Assembly (NCBI RefSeq): GCF_004944975.1 | Contig: NZ_SPQG01000010.1 | Span: 55,395 to 119,394 of the forward strand | DNA: 64,000 bases | From: Halorhabdus amylolytica | GTDB taxonomy: Archaea > Halobacteriota > Halobacteria > Halobacteriales > Haloarculaceae | Direction of reading: 5' to 3' | Shown here: positions 8,420-17,066 of the stretch, piece after piece | How positions within the stretch are numbered: the stretch's first letter is position 1 | How the letters are laid out: each line of letters opens with the position of its first letter | Position numbers and translations under genes: made by a program | The notes under the pieces: model-generated | Databases searched by the model: none | What the model was told of the DNA's origin: nothing | What the model saw: only the letters and a program-made list of their open reading frames with translations

Positions 8420-9273
8420 TGGCCCGGATGGAGATCTTCGTGCGCAATTCCCCGGCGTTCAAGAATCGGAGCAACAAGTTCGTCAGCTGCACTCCGTTCA
8501 GATTCGAGTTCAGTCGGTAATCCAGAAAATTTCGCATCAAGGTCTTCCTCTTCGAATTCGTCAAGTTTCTGAATCGCAGAACTCCGAGCCTCCTCAAACG
8601 AGGTTATACCGAGGTTCCCACGAACCTCTTCCGGAGACATTCCCTGGGCATGCCGTTGAGCAAGCTCAAGTGCAAAGATACGCCAGAACGTTACATTCAC
8701 CGTCATCAATCTGGAGGGATCAGGAGAATGCGAATGGAGTTCTCGAGTGACCGCGTTATACCACTTGATTAGTGGTCGATCGTACTCCGGAAATCGGTCG
8801 TTTGGAAATGATTCAAAAGTGTCGTGGACGGAGCTGAGTACTGATTCTCTGCTTGGGTCAACCTCAAAGAAATCGTGGTACTCCGTATGTAACGTTCGTA
8901 TTTTCTTATCTAGCTCCCGAAAATCCCGCTGAACCTGATACGGCGCATCATCATACATTCGGTCTGTGAGCCATTCTAATCCATGTTCGTAATATTCAGA
9001 GAGAGCCTCTGAGACAACAGAACGTAGGCGATCTTCAAGTCCGGGCTCGTTAATACTCGCTGAGGGGACAGTCGAGGGCGTGGCTGGAGAGACAGTACCA
9101 AAGAGATACCAATAATACGGGATCGAGATATCCAGATTTCGCTCGGCAGATTTGACGTCAATACGGTAGAGGAGCTTGTGAAGCGACTTTTTCGGTAACG
9201 CATCCGCGGCCCCACGTTCGCGATTGAGGAGGCGCAGAGTCGTTCCCAAGTCCTCGCGATTCATTATCTCCAA
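8416..9273 (-). CDS. Hypothetical partner of the PIN protein (possible Panacea-like antitoxin)
   Basis: A 285-residue protein encoded first in a two-gene operon with the PIN gene. Residues 28-60 (KKSLHKLLYRID, then ISIPYYWYLFGTVSP) recall the KLLYF...YxWxYGPV pattern of Panacea/DUF4065 (SocA-like) domains, which act as swappable antitoxin modules. The match is weak and made by eye. The remainder is helical and charged. It starts 103 bp from the divergent Argonaute operon. An in-frame ATG at 9264 is a second start option. Confidence 0.5.
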   Translation of the reverse strand: MEIMNREDLGTTLRLLNRERGAADALPKKSLHKLLYRIDVKSAERNLDISIPYYWYLFGTVSPATPSTVPSASINEPGLEDRLRSVVSEALSEYYEHGLEWLTDRMYDDAPYQVQRDFRELDKKIRTLHTEYHDFFEVDPSRESVLSSVHDTFESFPNDRFPEYDRPLIKWYNAVTRELHSHSPDPSRLMTVNVTFWRIFALELAQRHAQGMSPEEVRGNLGITSFEEARSSAIQKLDEFEEEDLDAKFSGLPTELESERSAADELVAPILERRGIAHEDLHPGQ

Positions 9274-9376
9274 TATATACCGCTCGTTTTATAGAAGTAC
9301 CGTCGGATCCCACTAGACTATCCAACGACTGAGGGAAAAGTAATTCACACGAGACTTCCTTGTAACGAGATACAAC

Positions 9377-10801
9377 GTGCCCATCTACAATCTATATAAA
9401 GAGCGGGAAGGGACGGCGAGACGCGGGGAGGACTATAAGGAAGTCGTCATCGAGTACATGGAAGGGCTGAATTACATGGTCGAACGGGATTCAGCCTTCC
9501 ACTCTACGCTTGACGATATTCAGTTTGTGAACAAAGCTACGGGCGATAAAGTGGTAGCCGAGGCAAAAGCGTATTCCACAGGCCTCAGCCCGAACGATTT
9601 TAGAGACGAATTGGCCCGGTATTTCCTCGAATATATCAAACAACCCCAACCCCACCGGTTTGATTTCTATATTTTTACGGAGACACTTTCTAATGACCAG
9701 CTCTGGAAAGCCCTGTTCGATCGTGATGTCACCGATAATCAGAAACTGGTCGACTTCTACGAAAAGCTCAAAGACAGCGTTAACGATGAGGTCGTAGATC
9801 GGCTAGATGATACTGATGTAGATGAGTTCCGAGATTTTGCTATCGATACCCATGTTTTCGTAGGTACATACGACGACCTCCGTCAACAAGCTCATCAGCT
9901 CGAGAAAACAGAACGGTTCCAGTACGAACCATATCTTCATTCGTATGAACCGGTTTCTGAGGAAACAGAATATGCGACGAATCTGTTTCAGGTAACCCGC
10001 TACCCAGAGACACTGTACATCATAGAGACGACAGAGGAAGCCGAATCTGCTCGCGTCTATAATTACAACAACGAAGCGTTCCCCATCAAGCTTCACGAGC
10101 GGAAATTATATTCGCTCGTTCATCCGGACCATCTTCCGGGGTCTACTCGTCATTACATACACGAGGACCGTTTCGAAACGCGAGAGTTCGAGAAGTTCCT
10201 CCGAACGCGGGCTCAAGAAGAGGAGCGTGAAAACATCGTAAGATCCCTTCTCAGGGGGATTTTCACTCTCGTTGCAAGAGATAACGATTGTCTCATCGAC
10301 CGTGAGAAGGGAACAACCGTATACCCGGAACTGGATCGCAGACAGCACGGTACCGAACGAAAACTAGGTCGATCCTGGGTTGCAAAGGAGTTAGACTCCT
10401 ACCCCGATGTCATCCACCGCGGTGTCAAAGTACGAGTACGGCGCTATGCGGGAGAATACTACTACGTTCTGCTACCCACACAGGTTTTCACTTCAGATGG
10501 TCGTCGACCTGTAACAGGCGAGCGTAAATCGCGGCTCCAAAACGACTTCTCGCCAAATCGTTTCCACGCCCAGAATAGTAAGTACGACCGCCAGCTGCGT
10601 GTCTGGGAAGAGCTGCTGATGTCCGATCAGACTCAGCTTGATCGATTTATGGGTGAAAAGATACCCGTCGTAAAGGAACTCGAAGTAACCAGAGTTGACT
10701 CGCTTTCCCTCAATGTCCGCCCGCCCAAAGACGGAGACGAACGTGATGAGCTCATCGAGTCAGCTTCTGATCTCGAAAACACAGGTGGAATTGAACAATG
10801 A
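9377..10801 (+). CDS. Nuclease-APAZ protein (DREN-APAZ-like), partner of short Argonaute
   Basis: A 474-residue protein with two parts. Residues 15-180 carry a PD-(D/E)XK nuclease core: Asp46/Asp47 in STLDDIQF, then Glu62-x-Lys64 in VAEAKAY, preceded by a Glu-bearing helix (YKEVVIEYMEG). The C-terminal part, notably HRGVKVRVRRYAGEYYYVLL and PTQVFTSDG around 345-375 and the following W-rich helix, looks like the APAZ region that replaces the N/L1/L2 domains of Argonautes. The gene overlaps the Argonaute gene by ATGA. In known SPARDA systems this subunit degrades DNA after guide-directed target recognition. The nuclease core is clear; the APAZ call is by pattern. Confidence 0.75.
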   Translation: MPIYNLYKEREGTARRGEDYKEVVIEYMEGLNYMVERDSAFHSTLDDIQFVNKATGDKVVAEAKAYSTGLSPNDFRDELARYFLEYIKQPQPHRFDFYIFTETLSNDQLWKALFDRDVTDNQKLVDFYEKLKDSVNDEVVDRLDDTDVDEFRDFAIDTHVFVGTYDDLRQQAHQLEKTERFQYEPYLHSYEPVSEETEYATNLFQVTRYPETLYIIETTEEAESARVYNYNNEAFPIKLHERKLYSLVHPDHLPGSTRHYIHEDRFETREFEKFLRTRAQEEERENIVRSLLRGIFTLVARDNDCLIDREKGTTVYPELDRRQHGTERKLGRSWVAKELDSYPDVIHRGVKVRVRRYAGEYYYVLLPTQVFTSDGRRPVTGERKSRLQNDFSPNRFHAQNSKYDRQLRVWEELLMSDQTQLDRFMGEKIPVVKELEVTRVDSLSLNVRPPKDGDERDELIESASDLENTGGIEQ

Positions 10802-12216
10802 CGCCCCAAGATACCCCGTTCACGCTTCGTCACCTCGAGGAGCCAGAGATTCAGTTTGAAGGAGGTACTGAAACCTCTCCCAAACGAGGCCTTATCAGAT
10901 ATGGTCCACGCCTCTATGAGGAAGGACACCATACAATCAAACTCGGGATTATCGGCGATCGAGATTCAATCCGCCGGTTGACCGAACTACTTCATGATAT
11001 GGAGGTCGGGATCCATCCAGGAACAAGTGATAATCCGTGGCAGGTTCCCTATCCCGGGCTAGGTAAGAGTTCCCCGCTCAATCTCTCTATTAATGCAAAA
11101 AAGGGCTGGAGACGCCAAATTCGTCGACGAGACATCCAATCTGTTACGAGTAAATCGACCCCCAGAGATCGGATGGAGCGATTCCTGAAGCTAGTGCAGA
11201 AAGACATAGAGATAATCGAACGGGATTCGGTTCAGCCGAACGCAATCATCGTCTGTATTCCGCAAGAAGTGATGGACGCGTGTACTCCTGAGAACCAAGA
11301 CCATGCGCGAATCCAGTCGGAAGGTTCTGATCTGCGAAATCGAATCAAGCTGATCGGGATGGAGGCTCGAATCCCCACACAGCTAATTAAGCCATCCACA
11401 CTTGCGATCCGTACTGACCGACAGCGAGCATCTCGGGCCTGGAATCTCACAGTTGGACTTCTATACAAGTCTCAACGAGGGCATCCCTGGAAAACTCGGC
11501 AGATCGAAGATGGGCACTGCTACGCAGGGCTCTCGTTCTACAGAGAGCGAGACGAAGGAGATGATGTAATTCGAGCTGCTCTTGCTCACGTCTTTCACGG
11601 ACGGGACCATATTATCCTTCAGAGCGATCCACTCCCGGATATCACCGAGGACGAGAATGGGTCTCCCCACCTCTCATATGAGGCGGCTAGACAGGTAGGT
11701 GAGCAGATTCTGGAATACTACGAAGCTCAGAAAGGGACACGTCCCAGCCGGTTCGTCCTTCATAAGCCATCTGTCTTCTGGGAAGAAGAACGTGAAGGGT
11801 TGCTTGATGCCACAGACGGTGTTCGCGATTTAGATCTAGTCTGGGTTCGTAGGCGGCCAAAGGTCAGGTTGTTCCCACCTACGGATTATCCCGCCATGCG
11901 GGGAACCCTCCTGAGCGTCCCTGATGACGACGTCCACTATCTCTATACATCCGGATATGTCCCGGAAGAGACGACCTATCAGGGGAGTGGAGTACCATCA
12001 CCGATTGAGATCCGACCTGACGAGATTTGTGAGACACCCTCGTTAGAGATCTGTAAGGAGATTCTCTTTTTCACAAAACTCGACTGGAATACATCGGACT
12101 ACGCAATTCGGATGCCAGCAACCGTGAGTGTTGCAAAGCGTGTCGGTACAATCCTATCCGAAGTAGATACTGAGTCCATTTCAGAGGTTCGGCCACAGTA
12201 TTTCTACTATATGTGA
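10798..12216 (+). CDS. Short prokaryotic Argonaute (MID-PIWI, catalytically inactive)
   Basis: A 472-residue protein of short-pAgo length. The MID region includes IVCIPQEV, IKLIGMEARIPTQLI and AWNLTVGLLYKSQRG. The PIWI region starts near 241 and includes RFVLHKPSVFWEEE (about 317-330) and a C-terminal LDWNTSDYAIRMPATVSVA (about 428-446). The first catalytic Asp position reads CYAGLSFYRE and the third reads LHKPS rather than HRDG, so the PIWI slicer site is lost, as in all short pAgos. It should bind a nucleic-acid guide and activate the coupled nuclease-APAZ protein. Ago identity is firm; guide type is unknown. Confidence 0.85.
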   Translation: MTPQDTPFTLRHLEEPEIQFEGGTETSPKRGLIRYGPRLYEEGHHTIKLGIIGDRDSIRRLTELLHDMEVGIHPGTSDNPWQVPYPGLGKSSPLNLSINAKKGWRRQIRRRDIQSVTSKSTPRDRMERFLKLVQKDIEIIERDSVQPNAIIVCIPQEVMDACTPENQDHARIQSEGSDLRNRIKLIGMEARIPTQLIKPSTLAIRTDRQRASRAWNLTVGLLYKSQRGHPWKTRQIEDGHCYAGLSFYRERDEGDDVIRAALAHVFHGRDHIILQSDPLPDITEDENGSPHLSYEAARQVGEQILEYYEAQKGTRPSRFVLHKPSVFWEEEREGLLDATDGVRDLDLVWVRRRPKVRLFPPTDYPAMRGTLLSVPDDDVHYLYTSGYVPEETTYQGSGVPSPIEIRPDEICETPSLEICKEILFFTKLDWNTSDYAIRMPATVSVAKRVGTILSEVDTESISEVRPQYFYYM

Positions 12217-12233
12217 ATCGGTGAGTGAGAGGC

Positions 12234-12797
12234 TTATTCGTCTGAATCAGAGATTGGATCTAGCTGATAACCAGCAGACCGCAGAAATTCGCGGATATGC
12301 TCAACCTCCTGCTTCTCTTCAGGGGAACTCGTCCCGAGTAGTTCTTCAATTACCTGCTCTCCATTCTCATAGAGAGTAATTGATTCATTGAAGGGGGTGT
12401 TCTCAAGTGGATCTCGTCGCTCATCAATCACGATCGGCTGCCACCCGCCCTGGTACTGGTATCGGTAGAGGGTGATAGTGCGGACGGTGTCTTCGTCGAC
12501 GAAGAAGCTCGTTTGTTCGCGTTTGCTGGCGACCGCGAACTTCCCGCTGTCGAGATCCGCAGCAAAATCCTCGAAATTGTGGAACTCAGCAGGAACCGGC
12601 CCATCGACGACGTGAGTGATAATTCCCGGCCAAGTAAACCCATAGACACGCTCGAAGAAGCTGACACCATTGTCGTCGGGAGAATCAAACACGAGGAGAA
12701 GATCGCCCAGCTGGAGTTCTGTACCTGCTACGCTGATATGCGACGAATATGGATAGGCGTCGCCGTCGTCGAGGACTTCGATATCGGGCTTCGGCAT
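12234..12797 (-). CDS. Hypothetical protein convergent with the Argonaute operon
   Basis: A 187-residue acidic protein with beta-strand-rich segments (ELQLGDLLLVFDSPDD, TITLYRYQYQGGWQPIVID) and a helical C-terminus. No family recognised. It converges on the Argonaute gene, leaving 17 bp between the stops, and diverges from the downstream ATPase operon. No evidence ties it to either defence system beyond position. Confidence 0.55.
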   Translation of the reverse strand: MPKPDIEVLDDGDAYPYSSHISVAGTELQLGDLLLVFDSPDDNGVSFFERVYGFTWPGIITHVVDGPVPAEFHNFEDFAADLDSGKFAVASKREQTSFFVDEDTVRTITLYRYQYQGGWQPIVIDERRDPLENTPFNESITLYENGEQVIEELLGTSSPEEKQEVEHIREFLRSAGYQLDPISDSDE

Positions 12798-13009
12798 ATT
12801 GTCCGAGTCTGATCGGAGCTACAAAGAGATGGCTAATAGTTGGTGGATTGGATGTCAGATTGGCCAGAGGGGCGTATCATAGTCGAACTCCAGACCTGTT
12901 ACACTAAACTCCTCTTTAAAATACCAAATGACTAAGTCAACTGTCTGTATACACCCTGATAACCTACTATGCAGGAAACTCAGGGAAGTGGACATTTCGT
13001 GATACAATT

Positions 13010-13150
13010 ATGCCGATGATACGGGTACAGGACTGGACGAAAGAACAGCTAGAGGAGATCAAGGACGAGGAAGACCACACGTCCCTCGATTCAGTAATCA
13101 AGACGCTCCTCAAAGAACGCGCCAACGAAACTACCTCTACAAACGAATGA
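13010..13150 (+). CDS. 46-residue RHH/VapB-like small protein
   Basis: A small gene heading the ATPase/methylase/helicase operon; it overlaps the next gene by ATGA. The product reads MIRVQDWTKEQLEEIK then HTSLDSVIKTLLKER, a beta-strand and two helices as in ribbon-helix-helix or VapB-type DNA-binding proteins. It may repress the operon or be an accessory subunit. The coupled overlap and protein-like composition support its being real. Confidence 0.65.
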   Translation: MPMIRVQDWTKEQLEEIKDEEDHTSLDSVIKTLLKERANETTSTNE

Positions 13151-16100
13151 GCGATACGCCCACAACCACCGGCACGACGAATCGACCGCCGAGTATTTTC
13201 GACTCTTGCGAACCTCGCCAGGACGTTCTCACCGGCGAACTCGCCGAGGACCAATTCGCGGCTAGCCTCGCGGACGTCGCCCACAGCGACGACGCTCCTA
13301 ATGTCTACGCTGACCCTCGACTCTTCTTCGAGAAAACCTACCCCACTAGCGGTCTGCAGGAGCTTCTCACTCGTCTCGCAACCCGTTTCGTCGGCGCACA
13401 TAACGACGACTACACCGGCACGAACGGCATTCTCCGACTCGACACCAGCTTCGGTGGTGGGAAAACCCACAACCAGATTGCCGCGTATCACCTCGCAGAA
13501 TCGCCGAGTGCTGTCCCCGATCTGTCTGACTTCATCCTCGACCAAGACATCGCCGACGAGTATACTGACGCCGCCGCACTCGGTCTCGACGTCAACACGG
13601 CTGTCTTCGTGGGTACACACGTCGACGCCGAGGACGCTCGCTCGAACTACGACGACCCTGACGCCCCCGCGACGAAGACGATGTGGGGCGAAATGGCCTA
13701 CCAGCTGTTCGGACGAGAAGGCTACGAGTTCCTGCGCGAAAACGACGAGAACCGAACGCCTCCAGGAACAACCAAACTCGAGCGGCTCTTCGAGCGGAAC
13801 GACAATCCGTCGCTCATCCTCATCGACGAAATCGCCGCATATCTCGAGCAAGCTGCCGCTGTCGAAATCGGGGATTCGACGCTCGCCAAGCAGACGAATA
13901 CCTTCCTGATGTCGCTGCTGTCCGCGACGCAGAACAACGACAAGGTCACTGTTGTCCTCAGTATCGCGGACACCGCCTTCGCCGACCAAGCCGAAGACGT
14001 CCGTGGTCTCGTCTCCGAGACCATCTCTGAGTTCAACAGTATCAGCGACCGTGTCGAGGGCTCCATCACGCCGACGGAGGACAACGAAATTGCGGCTGTC
14101 CTGCGACACCGCTTGTTCGAGAGTGTCGCCGAAGATGGGCGCGATGCGACTGTTGATGCCTACATGTCTCTCTACACGGGTGATCGTGACTCCTACCCCG
14201 ACAGTGCGACGAACCCGGAACACCGAGACCGCCTCGAAGACAGCTACCCGATTCATCCGACGGTCATCGATACACTCACAGAAGAACTGGACTCCCTCCC
14301 GTCGTTCCAGCGCACTCGTGGTGCGCTCAAGCTGCTCTCCCGCGCAGTCTACCGCCTCTGGCAGCACCAGAGCGACTACCAAGAACGCCACTTCGTCCGT
14401 CTGTTCGATATGCATCCCTCCGACGGGGACGTCCGTTCGACGCTTCTCCGGCTGTTCTCGTCGGTCGACATGGACTTCGAGGCCGCAATCAAAGCCGACA
14501 TCTTCTCGGAAGATGGCACGGCGAACGCAGAGGAAGAGGACCGGAATTGGGTCAAGAACGGACACCCCCCACTCGGAACACATCTGACGACGGCAATTCT
14601 CTGGAAAAGCATCGTGAAGGGGGCCGACGGACGCGGGACTACACGCCGGCCTCTTCGACACGCGATTGCCAACACCGAAGTCGAGCTAGCGCACTACGAC
14701 GACGCGCTCAATAACCTCCTTGGAGAGGGACGTCGGTCTGCGTGTTTCTATCTGCACGGAGACAACGGTGAGAAAATCCAGTTCAAGTCAGAGCCGAACC
14801 TCACGAAACTCATCGATTCTGTCGTCGAGCAGTTGCAAGATGGGCTCGCACGACGGCATCTCGAGGAAGCCCTCGACGAGGCACTCGGTCAGGGTAGTTT
14901 AAACGTGATTGTCGGACCGGAAGAGCCACACGAGATCCCGGATACGGCCGACGAAGCGCATCTGTGCGTGATGGACTTCGATACGGTCACCATCACGGAC
15001 TACGAGACCGTCCCCGAGGCAATCCAAACGCTGTTCAAGAATACAGCATCGTCGAGTGGCGGACAGAAGACGCCACGGGTGTTCAAGAACAACGTCGTCT
15101 TCCTCGCGGCGAGCGCGAACGACGTGACCGACGCGAAGCGGACCGCAGAGCGCGTCGCTGCCATCAAACACATCCAGAATAATCTCGGCGACCAGTACGA
15201 GCTCAACACCGAACAGCAGGACAAGCTCGGTGAACGCCTCGATAGCGCGAAGGGCACGCTCGATCAGGACATCAAAAAGGCGTATACGCATCTCTACTTC
15301 CCGACTGGAGATGGCCTGGCTCATCGGAACGTCACCACCGACAGCACCATCCATCAGAGTGTCATCGAGAAGCTCGATGAAGCAGGCGCGATCATCCCCG
15401 AAGGAGAGGACGCCTACGGTGTTGACTGGTTCGAGGCGACGATCTGGAACGTCGGCTCGGCCTCGATGACGACGAGAGCAATCGAAGAACAGTTCGGGAA
15501 ACGCCAGGATGCTGAGATTCTCCTGTCACCCATCCCACTGCGAAAGACGATCGCCCAGCTCGTCCGTGAAGACGGGTACGCCTACTGGGACGAGGAGCAG
15601 AAGACCGGGTACTACACGCCCGAGACGACCCTCACGGCAACCGATCACGAGCTCGACGACGCGAAGAATCTGCACGCGGGGCTCAGCTATCAGGACGTGA
15701 AGCTCTCGCAGTCGCACACACTCTACACCTCGCTCGATGAGCTGGTCGACGACGTCGGGAGTGAAATCGACTGGGAGGAACCCGACGAAGACGAAGAGCA
15801 AGAGGACGAGACTACTGACGATGATGAGGAGACTGGCGGCAGTAGTGGCGGCGGTTCAGGTGGCGATGACGACCCTGAGCCGTTCAGTAAACTCATCGAA
15901 GTTCGCACCTCTGAGCCCGCACACGTCTCTCGGGCCCTGCAGGAAATGCGGGCTGACATCGCGGATGAGCTTACCAGCGCTCGCGAGGAGTACGACGGAC
16001 ACCCTGACGAACTGACGCCCATCGTCGAAGGCGTCTGGATCCATCTGGACGGGGCTGATGCGTGGAAGGGCGCGTGGTTCACTGCGAACAAACTCAGCAA

Positions 16101-16437
16101 CGATGAGGACTTCGCAGAGGACACGACGATGGACTTCGATTATGAAGCCAACGACGGAGCCGACTCGAAATCAGAGTTCGAAGTCGATTTCAATGGACGC
16201 CCGGAGGTCTTTGCGAGCCACCTCAGATTCAACATGGAGCCGGAAGATCTCGCGAATCCGGATGGCGGTCGTACCGCTGAAGCCGAGTTCGCGATTGAGT
16301 TCGACGAGGGCGATGACCGTCTCTATGGCGACACCTTCGACCTCCTGGACGAGCTCCTCGCGGTCGACAACGCATTCACCGTCACGATGCACACGCAGAT
16401 CCGTGTGATCGAATCCAGCGAGGTGACTCAAGTATGA
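13147..16437 (+). CDS. DUF499-type AAA ATPase of a defence operon
   Basis: A 1096-residue ATPase. Walker A is SFGGGKTH near residue 100, and Walker B is LILIDEIAAYL near 220. These and the later DRVEGSITPTEDNEIAAVL block match COG1483/DUF499 proteins, which are regularly encoded with DUF1156 methylases and SNF2-like helicases. A highly acidic Gly/Ser linker (about 880-915) separates a C-terminal domain. It probably couples ATP hydrolysis to recognition or translocation in the defence complex. The first big gene of a four-gene operon with overlapping or abutting ends. Confidence 0.85.
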   Translation: MSDTPTTTGTTNRPPSIFDSCEPRQDVLTGELAEDQFAASLADVAHSDDAPNVYADPRLFFEKTYPTSGLQELLTRLATRFVGAHNDDYTGTNGILRLDTSFGGGKTHNQIAAYHLAESPSAVPDLSDFILDQDIADEYTDAAALGLDVNTAVFVGTHVDAEDARSNYDDPDAPATKTMWGEMAYQLFGREGYEFLRENDENRTPPGTTKLERLFERNDNPSLILIDEIAAYLEQAAAVEIGDSTLAKQTNTFLMSLLSATQNNDKVTVVLSIADTAFADQAEDVRGLVSETISEFNSISDRVEGSITPTEDNEIAAVLRHRLFESVAEDGRDATVDAYMSLYTGDRDSYPDSATNPEHRDRLEDSYPIHPTVIDTLTEELDSLPSFQRTRGALKLLSRAVYRLWQHQSDYQERHFVRLFDMHPSDGDVRSTLLRLFSSVDMDFEAAIKADIFSEDGTANAEEEDRNWVKNGHPPLGTHLTTAILWKSIVKGADGRGTTRRPLRHAIANTEVELAHYDDALNNLLGEGRRSACFYLHGDNGEKIQFKSEPNLTKLIDSVVEQLQDGLARRHLEEALDEALGQGSLNVIVGPEEPHEIPDTADEAHLCVMDFDTVTITDYETVPEAIQTLFKNTASSSGGQKTPRVFKNNVVFLAASANDVTDAKRTAERVAAIKHIQNNLGDQYELNTEQQDKLGERLDSAKGTLDQDIKKAYTHLYFPTGDGLAHRNVTTDSTIHQSVIEKLDEAGAIIPEGEDAYGVDWFEATIWNVGSASMTTRAIEEQFGKRQDAEILLSPIPLRKTIAQLVREDGYAYWDEEQKTGYYTPETTLTATDHELDDAKNLHAGLSYQDVKLSQSHTLYTSLDELVDDVGSEIDWEEPDEDEEQEDETTDDDEETGGSSGGGSGGDDDPEPFSKLIEVRTSEPAHVSRALQEMRADIADELTSAREEYDGHPDELTPIVEGVWIHLDGADAWKGAWFTANKLSNDEDFAEDTTMDFDYEANDGADSKSEFEVDFNGRPEVFASHLRFNMEPEDLANPDGGRTAEAEFAIEFDEGDDRLYGDTFDLLDELLAVDNAFTVTMHTQIRVIESSEVTQV

Positions 16438-17051
16438 GCCAGGGCATCGCCGAGGGGAATTCGTTCGCCTTCACCACCGGCGCCTACGGGAATCGACCGA
16501 CGTTCGTGTTGACGCGTGATCGGGTCGACGACCAGCACGAAATCACGCTCTACGAGCTGGCGCCCCGTGATATCGCGACGGCTCGACGAGAACGGTTCGA
16601 GAGAGTGCAAAAAGCGGTAAGCGTCTCAGTACGTGAACTGGAGGAGGCCATTGTCGGCGACCGTTCTCCGTCCGAACTCCCCGGGGCAGATGACGCAGCG
16701 TACGATTGGGATGACTGGTGTGCGATTCGTATCGCGACGTTACGCGGCGGGGCGTTCAACGAGGTTAGTTTCCTCATCGAATCCACCTTCCGTGAGCTGA
16801 GTCTTGATCCCGAGACCGTCTGTACAGGCGACCCCGCAAGCGTCAGTCTCCCCGAAGCGGCCGGTGTTCGGCTTTCGATCGCGTTCCGTGCGATGAAGCC
16901 AATGCGACGCCGGGACCGTCTTCGTGAAGTCGCAAAGGGAATCGACCAGATGAGCCTGGGTGAATGCTACTACTGGCACGCTAAGGCTCGCTCGCCGTCC
17001 TCGCCCAGCGGTACGAAAGCACTTCGCGTTTTGCTCGCCGACCACATCTAA
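16434..17051 (+). CDS. Small accessory subunit of the ATPase/methylase/helicase operon
   Basis: A 205-residue protein overlapping the ATPase gene by ATGA. The C-terminal third is the most distinctive part: VRLSIAFRAMKPMRRRDRL, then MSLGECYYWHAKARS and GTKALRVLLADHI. It occupies the position where bacterial relatives of this operon carry DUF3780-type proteins. I see no catalytic motif. It is probably a structural or specificity component of the same complex. Confidence 0.6.
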   Translation: MSQGIAEGNSFAFTTGAYGNRPTFVLTRDRVDDQHEITLYELAPRDIATARRERFERVQKAVSVSVRELEEAIVGDRSPSELPGADDAAYDWDDWCAIRIATLRGGAFNEVSFLIESTFRELSLDPETVCTGDPASVSLPEAAGVRLSIAFRAMKPMRRRDRLREVAKGIDQMSLGECYYWHAKARSPSSPSGTKALRVLLADHI

Positions 17052-17066
17052 CGAGATTTCGATATT

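Noticed and set aside
12967..14661. 564-residue antisense open frame
   Set aside because: Lies opposite the conserved ATPase; its composition is the complement of an acidic GC-rich gene and it has no motif.
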